Shown here piece after piece: positions 41,872 to 49,562 of a stretch of 64,000 nt of DNA. Position 1 is the stretch's first letter. Every line of letters starts with the position of its first letter. Source of the stretch: Candidatus Woesearchaeota archaeon (lineage in GTDB: Archaea; Nanobdellota; Nanobdellia; Woesearchaeales; WJKL01). The DNA lies in assembly GCA_019322435.1 (NCBI GenBank), contig JAHWIR010000005.1, positions 75,879 through 139,878 on the forward strand, read 5' to 3'. The notes below the pieces were generated by a model, which was not told where the DNA came from, made no database searches, and was given only the letters and a program-made list of their open reading frames with translations. The translations under genes and the position numbers were made by a program.

Positions 41872-43101
41872 ATGGCAGACAAAGATAAACTACAACCTGA
41901 GATAAACATCGGAATGGTTGGTCATGTTGATCATGGCAAGACCACTTTAGTTAAGGCTCTTTCTGGGATATGGACTGATACGCATTCTGAAGAGATTAAA
42001 AGAGGGATTACAATAAGATTAGGGTATGCTGATGCTGTTTTTTACAGATGCGAGAAATGCAAGAAGTTTGTTGTTTCAAAGAAATGTTCTTGCGGTGGAA
42101 AGGCTTCAGTTGTCAGGAAAGTAAGTTTTGTTGATGCTCCTGGACATGAATCGTTGATGGCAACAATGCTGTCTGGAGCTACTATAATGGATGGAGCTAT
42201 ATTGCTGATTGCTGCAAATGAAACATGCCCGCAGCCGCAGACAAGAGAGCATCTGATGGCACTGAAGATAAGCGGGATAAAGAATGTGGTTGTTGTGCAG
42301 AACAAGATCGATACTGTGAGCAAGGAAGATGCTGTTAAAAATTATAAAGAGATCAAGGCATTTTTGAAAGGAACTGATTATGAAAAATCTCATGTCATCC
42401 CTGTCTCTGCCCAGCAGAATATCAATGTAGATGTCTTGATTGAAGGTATTGAAAAGACAATTCCTACTCCTAAAAGAGATCCTAAAGCAAATCCACTTAT
42501 GTTTGTTGCAAGAAGCTTTGATATCAACAAGCCTGGAGCTGCTCCAGATAGCCTTGTTGGAGGAGTGTTAGGTGGGGCTCTTAAGCAGGGAGTGCTAAGG
42601 GTTGGAGAAGAGATTGAGATAAAGCCTGGATTGGGCATAGAAGATAAAAACCAAAAGAAATGGATCCCTATAAAGACTGTGATTGCTGATTTGAAGACAG
42701 GCGGGAAAAGCGTGAAAGAAGTTGGTCCTGGCGGAAGCATAGGTGTGATGACAGCACTTGACAATACTGTTGTCAAGTCAGACAGCTTGGCTGGCAGTGT
42801 TGTTGGCTTGCATGGACAATTGCCTCCTGTATGGAATGATCTTAGCCTGGATGTTCATCTGCTTGAGAGGGTTGTTGGAGCTGAAGAAGATCTGAAAGTT
42901 GAAGCCATCAAAATGAAAGAACCATTAATGCTTAATGTTAACTCAGCTGCAACTGTTGGTGTTGTTACAGAGCTTGGAAAGGATTCTGTTAAATGTATTT
43001 TAAAATTGCCTGTCTGCGCTGATGTCGGAAGCAATGTGACTATTTCTAGAAGGATTGGGACTAGGTTTAGATTGATTGGTTATGGTGTTATTAAAGAATA
43101 A
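41872..43101 (+). CDS. eif2g: Translation initiation factor aIF2 subunit gamma
   Basis: This GTPase subunit of aIF2 brings initiator Met-tRNA to the ribosome. The 409-residue protein shows G1 GHVDHGKTTL, a switch I region with GITIRLGYAD, a zinc knuckle (CEKCKKF, KKCSCGG), G3 DAPGHE, G4 NKID and G5 SAQQ, followed by two beta-barrel domains. The length is normal. The eS6-aIF2 gamma order is a known archaeal arrangement. Confidence 0.97.
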   Translation: MADKDKLQPEINIGMVGHVDHGKTTLVKALSGIWTDTHSEEIKRGITIRLGYADAVFYRCEKCKKFVVSKKCSCGGKASVVRKVSFVDAPGHESLMATMLSGATIMDGAILLIAANETCPQPQTREHLMALKISGIKNVVVVQNKIDTVSKEDAVKNYKEIKAFLKGTDYEKSHVIPVSAQQNINVDVLIEGIEKTIPTPKRDPKANPLMFVARSFDINKPGAAPDSLVGGVLGGALKQGVLRVGEEIEIKPGLGIEDKNQKKWIPIKTVIADLKTGGKSVKEVGPGGSIGVMTALDNTVVKSDSLAGSVVGLHGQLPPVWNDLSLDVHLLERVVGAEEDLKVEAIKMKEPLMLNVNSAATVGVVTELGKDSVKCILKLPVCADVGSNVTISRRIGTRFRLIGYGVIKE

Positions 43102-43103
43102 GT

Positions 43104-43604
43104 TTATAGGTTCATCTTGTCTATAGTTACTTTGAACCAATAAGCGTATTTGTCTGGGTTGGATTTTATGTCTTGTTTTAGATCTTCTATAGAAATCCAT
43201 TTGTAATCTTCAACTTCTTCTTTGTTGATAGTCACTTGAGGATTTGCTTTTCCTGTGAAAACATAAAGATATTCATTCTCTGTTAGACCATTGTCGAATT
43301 CTACTCTGTAGGTAAATTTCATTATCTCTTTTAGTTCAGTGTCAAAGCCCATCTCTTCCTGCAATCTTCTGTGTGTTGCTTGATTAATGTCTTCATTAGG
43401 TCTTGGATGAGAACAGCAGGTATTTGCCCATAATCCTGGGCAATGATATTTGTGCTTTGCTCTTTGATGAATTAGTAGTTCACCTTTGTTGTTGAAGATA
43501 TAGATAGAGAACGCTCTGTGGAGTTTTGCATCAATATGCGCTTTTTGCTTTTCTTCTGTTCCTATTTGGTTGTTGTTTTCATCTACTAGAATAACTTGTT
43601 CCAT
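43104..43604 (-). CDS. idi: Isopentenyl-diphosphate delta-isomerase type 1
   Basis: The enzyme interconverts IPP and DMAPP for isoprenoid lipids. The 166-residue protein is a Nudix-fold type 1 isomerase with the catalytic Cys in WANTCCSHPRP (about residues 62-72), the RRLQEEMG helix and the acidic EVEDYKW segment. Type 1 is bacterial/eukaryotic in style, whereas many archaea use type 2. The ATG at 43604 is preferred over the TTG at 43610. It converges on aIF2 gamma with only two bases between the stops. Confidence 0.93.
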   Translation of the reverse strand: MEQVILVDENNNQIGTEEKQKAHIDAKLHRAFSIYIFNNKGELLIHQRAKHKYHCPGLWANTCCSHPRPNEDINQATHRRLQEEMGFDTELKEIMKFTYRVEFDNGLTENEYLYVFTGKANPQVTINKEEVEDYKWISIEDLKQDIKSNPDKYAYWFKVTIDKMNL

Positions 43605-43639
43605 ATACAATGGAGTTTAGAACTTCTTTTTAAAGATTA

Positions 43640-44104
43640 TTATTTTTTGAATATATTTTTGATCCAGTTTACTATTTTTTGGAATATTGTTGGTTGTTTT
43701 ATCTCAGGAGCAATCTCTTCTGCTGCTTTTTCAATCTCTTCATATTCTTCTTTAGTTGCTTCTTCCAAAGGAGGTTCTTGTTCTGTTGTTGCTTCACAGA
43801 CTGAGGGATAGAATCTTATCTCAACTCTGTCTGGACCTTCTTTTGCTTCTTCTTCTAAGATTTCCCTTACAAATATTGCAGAGCCTTGCTTGAATCTGTA
43901 GTAATCATGGTAGCCTAGTATTTTTGAAGTATCATTGTTTAATCTGAATTTTACTTCATTGCCTGAGATGTAGATTGCTTCTAATTCATAGGTGTTGTTG
44001 CAGTAGGATTTAGGGATTGCCTGAGTTAAGGTATCTGTGATTCTGCAGGCAGCTGCTGTGGTTATCAAGAGCAGGAATATTAGTAGATAAATTAATTTTT
44101 TCAT
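43640..44104 (-). CDS. Secreted or lipid-anchored hypothetical protein (154 aa)
   Basis: A signal peptide (MKKLIYLLIFLLLITTAAAC) ends in a possible lipobox Cys. The middle is a small beta domain (YELEAIYISGNEVKFRLN). The acidic C-terminus ends in an amphipathic basic helix (NWIKNIFKK). Its start overlaps the Pol X-like gene's stop (ATGA), so it is the last gene of that unit. Function unknown. Confidence 0.65.
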   Translation of the reverse strand: MKKLIYLLIFLLLITTAAACRITDTLTQAIPKSYCNNTYELEAIYISGNEVKFRLNNDTSKILGYHDYYRFKQGSAIFVREILEEEAKEGPDRVEIRFYPSVCEATTEQEPPLEEATKEEYEEIEKAAEEIAPEIKQPTIFQKIVNWIKNIFKK

Positions 44105-45057
44105 CTTTCTCTCTGCTCTGGTTTTAGATATTTTGTTCCTAATTTTTTACAGATGCTTTGCTCTGTTCTTCCTGCAATCATTTTGCCTGTTTTCTTATCA
44201 AATAATCCGTATTCACTTAGTTTGTAGCCTTTTTTTATGGCTATTTTTCTCATTTCAATATTGTAGTTTTTGCTTCCTGTCAGATAGAACAAGCCTGCTC
44301 CATATGATTTTGGTGGAAGAACTCTCAAATCTGCCTGCACTCCGTTTGTTAATATGATTGTTGCTTTTGTCGGGCCTTTAGCCAATACCTTTTGGATGTC
44401 TCTTATTTTTGTGAAAGCATTGATTACTTTTTCTGGCTGAGTTGAGGAAGCAATTATATCAATATCTCTAATTAATGGTTTTCTTCTTCTAAGAGAGCCG
44501 GCAATAGAAATCTTGTTAATGAATGGTTTTCCTTCTAATTGCTTGATTATTCTTCTTGCAATTGTTATTGCCTGTTTGTAAGGAATCCTTCCTTTTGATT
44601 TTCTCAGCAATGCAATGCCTTCCAGGATGTCCTGCTCTGATTTCTCTCCAAATCCAGGAAGCTTTGATATCTTTTTCTGGAGTGCTGCTTTTTCCAGCTG
44701 CTTTATTGTCCTTATGTTCAGTTCTTTGTTCAGCTTTTTTACTTTTTTTATGCCCATGCCGGGGATTTTTGTAAGGACAGATATGTGGAGAGGTATTGAT
44801 CTCTTTAGTTTTTCATATTCTTTTATCTTTCCTGTCTTGATGTACTCAATAATCTTTTTTCCGATTGCATCTCCTACACCAGGAATCTCTTTCAGAAGTT
44901 TTAATCCTCCTTTTTTGTAGACTGATCTTAAGTCTTCCGGGGTTGCGTCAATTGCACGAGCTGCCTGCCTGAAAGCACGAGGCTTCCACTCAACATTTTT
45001 CATATCAAGAATATCAGCTATTTCAAAAAAGATTGCAGCAAGCTCTTGGTTGATCAT
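44101..45057 (-). CDS. polX: Family X DNA polymerase-like protein (no PHP domain)
   Basis: The 318-residue protein has an N-terminal 8-kDa-like helical domain (ELAAIFFEIADILDM), three helix-hairpin-helix motifs (IPGVGDAIGKKI, IPGMGIKKVKKL, LPGFGEKSEQDI) and a palm with AGSLRRRKPLIRDIDII holding the GS and DxD ligands. It ends after the palm/thumb (LPPKSYGAGLFYLTGS), without the PHP exonuclease common in bacterial PolX. It probably acts in gap-filling repair. The ATG at 45057 overlaps the GNAT gene's TGA. Confidence 0.88.
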   Translation of the reverse strand: MINQELAAIFFEIADILDMKNVEWKPRAFRQAARAIDATPEDLRSVYKKGGLKLLKEIPGVGDAIGKKIIEYIKTGKIKEYEKLKRSIPLHISVLTKIPGMGIKKVKKLNKELNIRTIKQLEKAALQKKISKLPGFGEKSEQDILEGIALLRKSKGRIPYKQAITIARRIIKQLEGKPFINKISIAGSLRRRKPLIRDIDIIASSTQPEKVINAFTKIRDIQKVLAKGPTKATIILTNGVQADLRVLPPKSYGAGLFYLTGSKNYNIEMRKIAIKKGYKLSEYGLFDKKTGKMIAGRTEQSICKKLGTKYLKPEQRER

Positions 45058-45491
45058 TTTAATTTTTTCTTCAATATGACCCAATTTGTCTTATTATATC
45101 CCTTCTTTTGGTATATTTTATACGCCTTAGACCTCATATCTGATTCTAGTATGATTGTTTTTGCTTTTTTCTTGTTTAGAAAAGACTCTGCATTTGAAAT
45201 TAATGCTTTTCCAATGCCTTTGCCTTGATAACTAGAAGTCACAGCTATATCAATGATAAATCCTCCAGGTGCAAGGTGGTCTGTATAAAGATAAAATGCT
45301 ATGAATCCTATAATCTTCTTATCCATCTCAGCAACAAGAAGATAGTGGCTATCTCTTTTATAATACTCATTAATTCTTTTGAGAGCTCGTTGATTGCTCC
45401 ACTTTTCTTTGTAAGGTGGTTTACTAAATTCAACCATAAGAATTTCAGCAATCTTTCCAATATCTTTTTTAGTAGCTTTCCTTATTCTCAT
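45054..45491 (-). CDS. GNAT family N-acetyltransferase
   Basis: The 145-residue protein has the acetyl-CoA binding motif A (IAVTSSYQGKGIGKALI, about residues 83-99) and motif B (YQKKGYNKTNW). The acceptor is unknown. It is first in a three-gene coupled unit with a Pol X-type polymerase and a secreted protein. Confidence 0.88.
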   Translation of the reverse strand: MRIRKATKKDIGKIAEILMVEFSKPPYKEKWSNQRALKRINEYYKRDSHYLLVAEMDKKIIGFIAFYLYTDHLAPGGFIIDIAVTSSYQGKGIGKALISNAESFLNKKKAKTIILESDMRSKAYKIYQKKGYNKTNWVILKKKLK

Positions 45492-45636
45492 TTATACCTC
45501 TTTTTGTTAGAATGTGGTTTGTTAGTATAAAAACTTTTTGCTCGACTTAAAATTTTTGTTTTAGAAACGTTTAAATAGTTCAAAAATAAGAATTGATTTG
45601 CGGATTTTCCGACTAAAAAATAAAGAGGTAGAAAAA

Positions 45637-45825
45637 ATGAAGATGCCAAAATCAGTTAAAGCGTGCAACAAGGCAATAATGTCTTTGAAGAAGAAGCTAA
45701 ATATTCTTGAGAAAAGGAAAAAGCTTTTAGCTATGCCAAAAAAGGCTGTTAAGAAAGTTAAGAAAGCAGCAAAGAGAGTTGCTAAGGTTCCTAAGAAAGC
45801 TGTAAGAAGGAAGAAAAAGAAATAA
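45637..45825 (+). CDS. Small Lys-rich basic protein
   Basis: From the ATG at 45637, preceded by GAGGTAG, the protein has 62 residues. The N-terminal half is helical (KSVKACNKAIMSLKKKLNIL) and the C-terminus is a Lys/Ala/Val/Pro tail (KKVKKAAKRVAKVPKKAV) like histone H1 tails. It is likely a nucleic-acid-binding protein, perhaps a chromatin component. Confidence 0.65.
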   Translation: MKMPKSVKACNKAIMSLKKKLNILEKRKKLLAMPKKAVKKVKKAAKRVAKVPKKAVRRKKKK

Positions 45826-45826
45826 A

Positions 45827-46006
45827 TTATTTTTCTTTTAATTCTTGTTTTTTCTTGAGATTAGGTATTATGTAGTATGCAATTAATGCTATTGCTAAAA
45901 TTATAATCCAGAAAAGAAATGGTGTTATCAAGCCGAATGAAAATAAAACTAGGTTAGCTATCACCACAATCAACAAAATTATTGCAATGGTTTTGAGATA
46001 ATTCAT
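45827..46006 (-). CDS. 59-residue membrane protein
   Basis: The frame begins with an ATG at 46006 that overlaps the TGA of the upstream wHTH gene (ATGA). It reads MNYLKTIAIILLIVVIANLV, continues through a second membrane segment (FWIIILAIALIAYYII) and ends in a charged tail. Two membrane helices and exact coupling support a real gene. Its stop lies just after the convergent Lys-rich gene. Confidence 0.6.
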   Translation of the reverse strand: MNYLKTIAIILLIVVIANLVLFSFGLITPFLFWIIILAIALIAYYIIPNLKKKQELKEK

Positions 46007-46197
46007 CTTTTGAATTTGTACTCAAATTGGTTTCTGTGGTCAGAATTTCTAAAGTTTACTGATCTGCTTAATCTTAGTTTTCTTAAGCAGTTAGTCACAG
46101 AACCAATGGAAACAAGAAGTTCTTTACTGATATGTTTGCTTGTAAACCATTTCCTTTTATTATCCTTCAAAAAATCGTATATATCTTGTTGTCCCAT
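46003..46197 (-). CDS. Small winged-HTH protein (64 aa)
   Basis: The 64-residue protein is a single winged helix: DIYDFLKDNKRKWFTSKHIS, then ELLVSIGSVTNCLRKLRL, then a short wing. It resembles MarR/ArsR-type DNA-binding domains without extra parts. It is coupled to the 59-residue membrane protein downstream. Confidence 0.7.
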   Translation of the reverse strand: MGQQDIYDFLKDNKRKWFTSKHISKELLVSIGSVTNCLRKLRLSRSVNFRNSDHRNQFEYKFKR

Positions 46198-46294
46198 GTT
46201 ATAATAAGAAATGTGTAGTCATTTATAAACGTTATGGAAAAGTTTTAAATAGTGGGATATTGTATATAATAGTTATTATAGGAGGTTTTTAGAC

Positions 46295-46501
46295 ATGAAA
46301 GCAAAAAAAGTTAATGTAGGCAAGTGCTTCTATCCAGCAGGGATAGGATTTCCTTTATTGGTTATACTGATTGGACTGTATTTTCTGTTGAAAGCAATGG
46401 GTTATATCCAAGAAAGCGCTATTTTTTGGCCTGTTGTGATAATCTCAATCGGTGTTTATTGGCTTGTGCAAAGGATCTATAGAAGTTCATCTATGAAATA
46501 G
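46295..46501 (+). CDS. Small membrane protein (LiaF-TM-like)
   Basis: The 68-residue protein has two membrane helices (IGFPLLVILIGLYFLLKAM; FWPVVIISIGVYWLV). The FWPVVIISIGVY pattern is like the N-terminal membrane region of LiaI/LiaF-type envelope-stress proteins. A TAGGAGGT RBS precedes the ATG. It leads a cluster with two further small genes. Confidence 0.6.
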   Translation: MKAKKVNVGKCFYPAGIGFPLLVILIGLYFLLKAMGYIQESAIFWPVVIISIGVYWLVQRIYRSSSMK

Positions 46502-46514
46502 ATTTATCATACTC

Positions 46515-46703
46515 ATGGCGGATTGCAATAATAAGATAGAATGTCCATGCACTTATCCTGGCTGTTCAAGAAAAGGGAAGTGCTGTGAATGTCTTAGATA
46601 TCATTTGGATAATAATGAGCTTCCAGCATGTTGTTTTCCTGAAGATGTTGAGAAGAATTTTGATAGGAGTTTTGAATTATTCTGTCAGATCAATAATAAA
46701 TGA
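46515..46703 (+). CDS. DUF6485-type Cys-rich cytosolic protein
   Basis: The 62-residue protein has the pattern CPCTYPGCSRKGKCCECLRY and LPACCFP, with nine Cys plus a final one. It closely resembles DUF6485 proteins of anaerobic bacteria and archaea. These Cys could bind a metal or cluster. Function is unknown. The family assignment is from memory. Confidence 0.75.
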   Translation: MADCNNKIECPCTYPGCSRKGKCCECLRYHLDNNELPACCFPEDVEKNFDRSFELFCQINNK

Positions 46704-46712
46704 GGTGGAAAT

Positions 46713-47540
46713 ATGAAGAAAATAATCTGTTTGTTGATTGTTCTTAGTTTGATTAATATTGCTTATGCACAGGAGGAGCCTCCTAAGTGGCCTGGTGCAG
46801 ATGAATGGTGGCTTGATCTAGAAAATAAGGAAGAAAGTGTTGATCCTAATGAAGTTCTAGGAGATGCTAATATTGGTGTGTCAGGGCTTTACTATTTTTT
46901 CAATTTGCCTACTGAAGGTTTTGCAAATCCATATCTTTATGTGAGGATTCGTTTAGAACCAACTGATGCTCCTGATGAAGAATTAGAACCAATGGGCTGG
47001 GCTATAGAGCTAGATGAAGAAGAAGGGGATTATCATTTAGAATTAGAGTCTTTGACAGAAGATGGAATTAAGCTAAAGGTTAATGATGAAAGCACCAAAG
47101 TCATGAAACAAGGAGAATCTGATACTCTTTCTGATGGAACTGTTATTGGTGTTATAGACCTGGAAATTCCTAAAAAAGTTGATTTTGAATTAGATGAAAT
47201 TGGAAGCTTGATAAAAGAGAATCTTGATTCAATTGACCTTGGCAAAGCTCCAAAAGCTCTGAAATGGGTTCTTGGAAAGCCTAAGATAAATATTGAAGTC
47301 AATGGTCATGTTTATGGGTTTAAGATTGCTGGGAATACTATTAAAGAATTTACAGAAGGAGGATTAGACAATCCTCATTACAAGATATTCATTGCAGAGA
47401 ATGTTCTTAGAGATATTTTTGATTCAGAGGATCCTGCTTCTGCTGTTGGAGAGGCTTATAAGAACGGAGATATTAAAGTAGAGCCGCAGAGATTAGGAGC
47501 TAAGATTAAGTTTTGGGTTGCAAAGAAATTTATGAAATAA
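46713..47540 (+). CDS. Secreted protein with possible SCP2-like C-terminus
   Basis: The 275-residue protein has a signal peptide (MKKIICLLIVLSLINIAYAQ). Residues 25-150 form an acidic beta domain. The last 90 residues (GNTIKEFTEGGLDNPHYKIF, then GEAYKNGDIKVEPQRLGAKI) resemble SCP2 sterol/lipid-binding domains in order and in the final GxIKVE segment. A lipid-binding role outside the membrane is inferred. GAGGTGGAA gives its RBS. Confidence 0.6.
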   Translation: MKKIICLLIVLSLINIAYAQEEPPKWPGADEWWLDLENKEESVDPNEVLGDANIGVSGLYYFFNLPTEGFANPYLYVRIRLEPTDAPDEELEPMGWAIELDEEEGDYHLELESLTEDGIKLKVNDESTKVMKQGESDTLSDGTVIGVIDLEIPKKVDFELDEIGSLIKENLDSIDLGKAPKALKWVLGKPKINIEVNGHVYGFKIAGNTIKEFTEGGLDNPHYKIFIAENVLRDIFDSEDPASAVGEAYKNGDIKVEPQRLGAKIKFWVAKKFMK

Positions 47541-47789
47541 TCAATATTTTGTATTTATTTTTACTTCTTCTCCCCAGTCTAGAGAATGAGCTTTGAACAG
47601 CTGTTTTATGCTTAGATGCTTGCTTATCTTTCTTCTTGCTTCTTTGCCGCAGCCAAGGCAGAGGTTTATTCTTCTTTCCAGGCCGTCTATAATCCTTATT
47701 GTCCACTGCTGTTCAAACTTTGTTCCGCAGTAGATGCAATTCTCTTTTTGGTGCTCTTCTTTTATCACTGCTGATGTTGCTGGTCTCAT
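47541..47789 (-). CDS. Zinc-ribbon protein (82 aa)
   Basis: Two Cys pairs (CIYCGTKFE and CLGCGKEAR) enclose a short strand region, forming one zinc ribbon. The C-terminus is helical. It may bind RNA or DNA; specific function unknown. Its stop abuts the convergent secreted-protein gene. Confidence 0.65.
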   Translation of the reverse strand: MRPATSAVIKEEHQKENCIYCGTKFEQQWTIRIIDGLERRINLCLGCGKEARRKISKHLSIKQLFKAHSLDWGEEVKINTKY

Positions 47790-47843
47790 AGTATTTTTGG
47801 GTTAAGAACTAATATATAAGTATTATGTTTGATTAGGAAGTAG

Positions 47844-48272
47844 TTAAGAACTGATTTCTACAACCTTAATCTTAAACTTCAGAACTTTTCCAGCTAGTGG
47901 ATGGTTCAAGTCAATAGTTATTTCCTTATCAGTCACTTCTGCAATCTTTGCTGGGAACTGCCTTCCATCTGGTGTATTTAGCATTAACATCATGCCTGGC
48001 TTTGGTTCTTTGTCTGCTGGCAGTTTATCTCTTGGTATTTTTTGAACTCTTTTAGGATCAGGATCTCCATAAGCATCTGCTGGCTGCAATGTGATTTCTT
48101 TTTCCTCTCCTTTTTCCATTCCAATGACTGCTGCATCAAACCCTTTTATCAGTTTTCCAGCACCAACTTCAAATTCCAGCGGCTGTTTACTTTCAGAAGT
48201 ATCAAATACAGTTCCATCTTCTAGTGTTCCTGTATAATCAACTTTTACTTTGTCTCCTTTCTTGATTGGCAT
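47844..48272 (-). CDS. FKBP-type peptidyl-prolyl isomerase (SlyD-like)
   Basis: The 142-residue protein helps folding by isomerising proline bonds. It has KKGDKVKVDYTGTLEDGTVF at the N-terminus, the IKGFDAAVIGMEKGE FKBP core, an inserted-in-flap segment (ADAYGDPDPKRVQKIP) as in SlyD-type archaeal FKBPs, and a NHPLAGKVL motif. The ATG at 48272 is chosen because GAGGAGTTGAT precedes it. Confidence 0.93.
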   Translation of the reverse strand: MPIKKGDKVKVDYTGTLEDGTVFDTSESKQPLEFEVGAGKLIKGFDAAVIGMEKGEEKEITLQPADAYGDPDPKRVQKIPRDKLPADKEPKPGMMLMLNTPDGRQFPAKIAEVTDKEITIDLNHPLAGKVLKFKIKVVEISS

Positions 48273-48375
48273 TAGTATCAACTCCTCGTTGTTTATAGAA
48301 TAAGGGTTATATAATCTTTTATAAGTGTTAGGGTTTTTCACGAAACTTTTTAAATAAACTTAGATTCACAGACTT

Positions 48376-49014
48376 ATGCAAACAGCAGAAGAAGTTAGAA
48401 GAGATGTAATGGAAGAACAGTTTGGATTAAATGAAAAGAATCTCAACAGAGAATGGTATTTAATGCATTCATACTTAACTAAAGGAAATCTTGAAGATCT
48501 GAAAGAACAGTCAGTTGAAGCAACTCCTATATCTTATTATCCTGATTTTTCTAGGCCTGAAGCAGTAAGTGTTGAGCAATTAATAAGTAATGATGAAAGG
48601 CTTAAAATCAAACTGATCGAGAGAGTGAGAAATGAGATAAAGATGCTTAGAGATGAACAGCATTCACTCCGAAGATTAAGATATACAGGACCGCTTAGAA
48701 GCATAACCAATATAATCAATTATTCAAATATTCCTAAGTCAAAGGGATTTAAAATTTTTCAGAAAGCTTATGATGGATTTTATGAAAAATTTATTAAACC
48801 AAATTACAAGAATAGAAATTGGCTTATAAAAGGGATCAAACGAATTGGTAAAGAGATGCATTTATTGTCTAATTTTCTTGAAGCAGAAGAACAGTTAAAG
48901 ATGAAAATCCGTGATGAAGCTGACACAACTGCAGGCATAGAATATAAGATATCTATGAAGATGATCCGTATATATGCTGAGGCTGTTCCAGCTGTTCTGA
49001 CATCTGGATTGTAA
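48376..49014 (+). CDS. Hypothetical helical protein (212 aa)
   Basis: The 212-residue protein is soluble and mainly helical, with many Arg/Glu pairs (RVRNEIKMLRDEQHSLRRLR). No domain is recognised. A TTTTTAAATAAAC promoter about 25 nt before the ATG implies a leaderless transcript. Confidence 0.55.
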   Translation: MQTAEEVRRDVMEEQFGLNEKNLNREWYLMHSYLTKGNLEDLKEQSVEATPISYYPDFSRPEAVSVEQLISNDERLKIKLIERVRNEIKMLRDEQHSLRRLRYTGPLRSITNIINYSNIPKSKGFKIFQKAYDGFYEKFIKPNYKNRNWLIKGIKRIGKEMHLLSNFLEAEEQLKMKIRDEADTTAGIEYKISMKMIRIYAEAVPAVLTSGL

Positions 49015-49061
49015 ATATTTTATTAGAAACTTATTTATACTATTTCTTCTGAATAAGTTGT

Positions 49062-49562
49062 ATGGCAAAAAAGAAGAGCGTGTTTAACAGCAAGGCAAAG
49101 ACAAAGGGATTTAGCTTTGGACTGACTTCTGGGATTATCACTACATTGGGAATGATTGTTGGATTAGAGTCTGCTGTCCAGGATAGTTTTGTGATTATTG
49201 CAGGAATATTGTCCATTGCAATTGCAGATGCTTTTTCAGATGCTTTAGGAATACATATTTCTGAAGAAGCTGAGGCAGAGCATACCAAAAGGAGCATATG
49301 GACTGCAACAAGGTATACATTCTTATCTAAATTTGCTTTTGCACTGGTGTTTATTATTCCTTTTTTGATGCTTGATATTGCTAATGCGATGATTATCAGT
49401 GTTGCTTTTGGATTGGTTGCTATTTCAGTCTACAGTTATATCATTGCAAAGAAGCAGAATAAGAAACCTTTCAAGGTCATTGGAGAGCATCTACTGATTT
49501 CTGTTATTGTGATAATTGCAACGCATTATGTTGGAGATATAATTAGGATTGTGATTGGTTAG
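49062..49562 (+). CDS. VIT1/CCC1-like membrane protein
   Basis: The 166-residue protein has four or five membrane helices. The N-terminal half (FSFGLTSGIITTLGMIVGLE; AIADAFSDALGIHISEEAEA) matches the first helices of VIT1/CCC1 iron/manganese transporters, with the Asp/Ser/Glu residues kept. It lacks the long cytoplasmic helical insertion. It may export Fe or Mn from the cytoplasm. The 3' end overlaps the convergent GGDEF gene by 20 nt. Confidence 0.75.
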   Translation: MAKKKSVFNSKAKTKGFSFGLTSGIITTLGMIVGLESAVQDSFVIIAGILSIAIADAFSDALGIHISEEAEAEHTKRSIWTATRYTFLSKFAFALVFIIPFLMLDIANAMIISVAFGLVAISVYSYIIAKKQNKKPFKVIGEHLLISVIVIIATHYVGDIIRIVIG

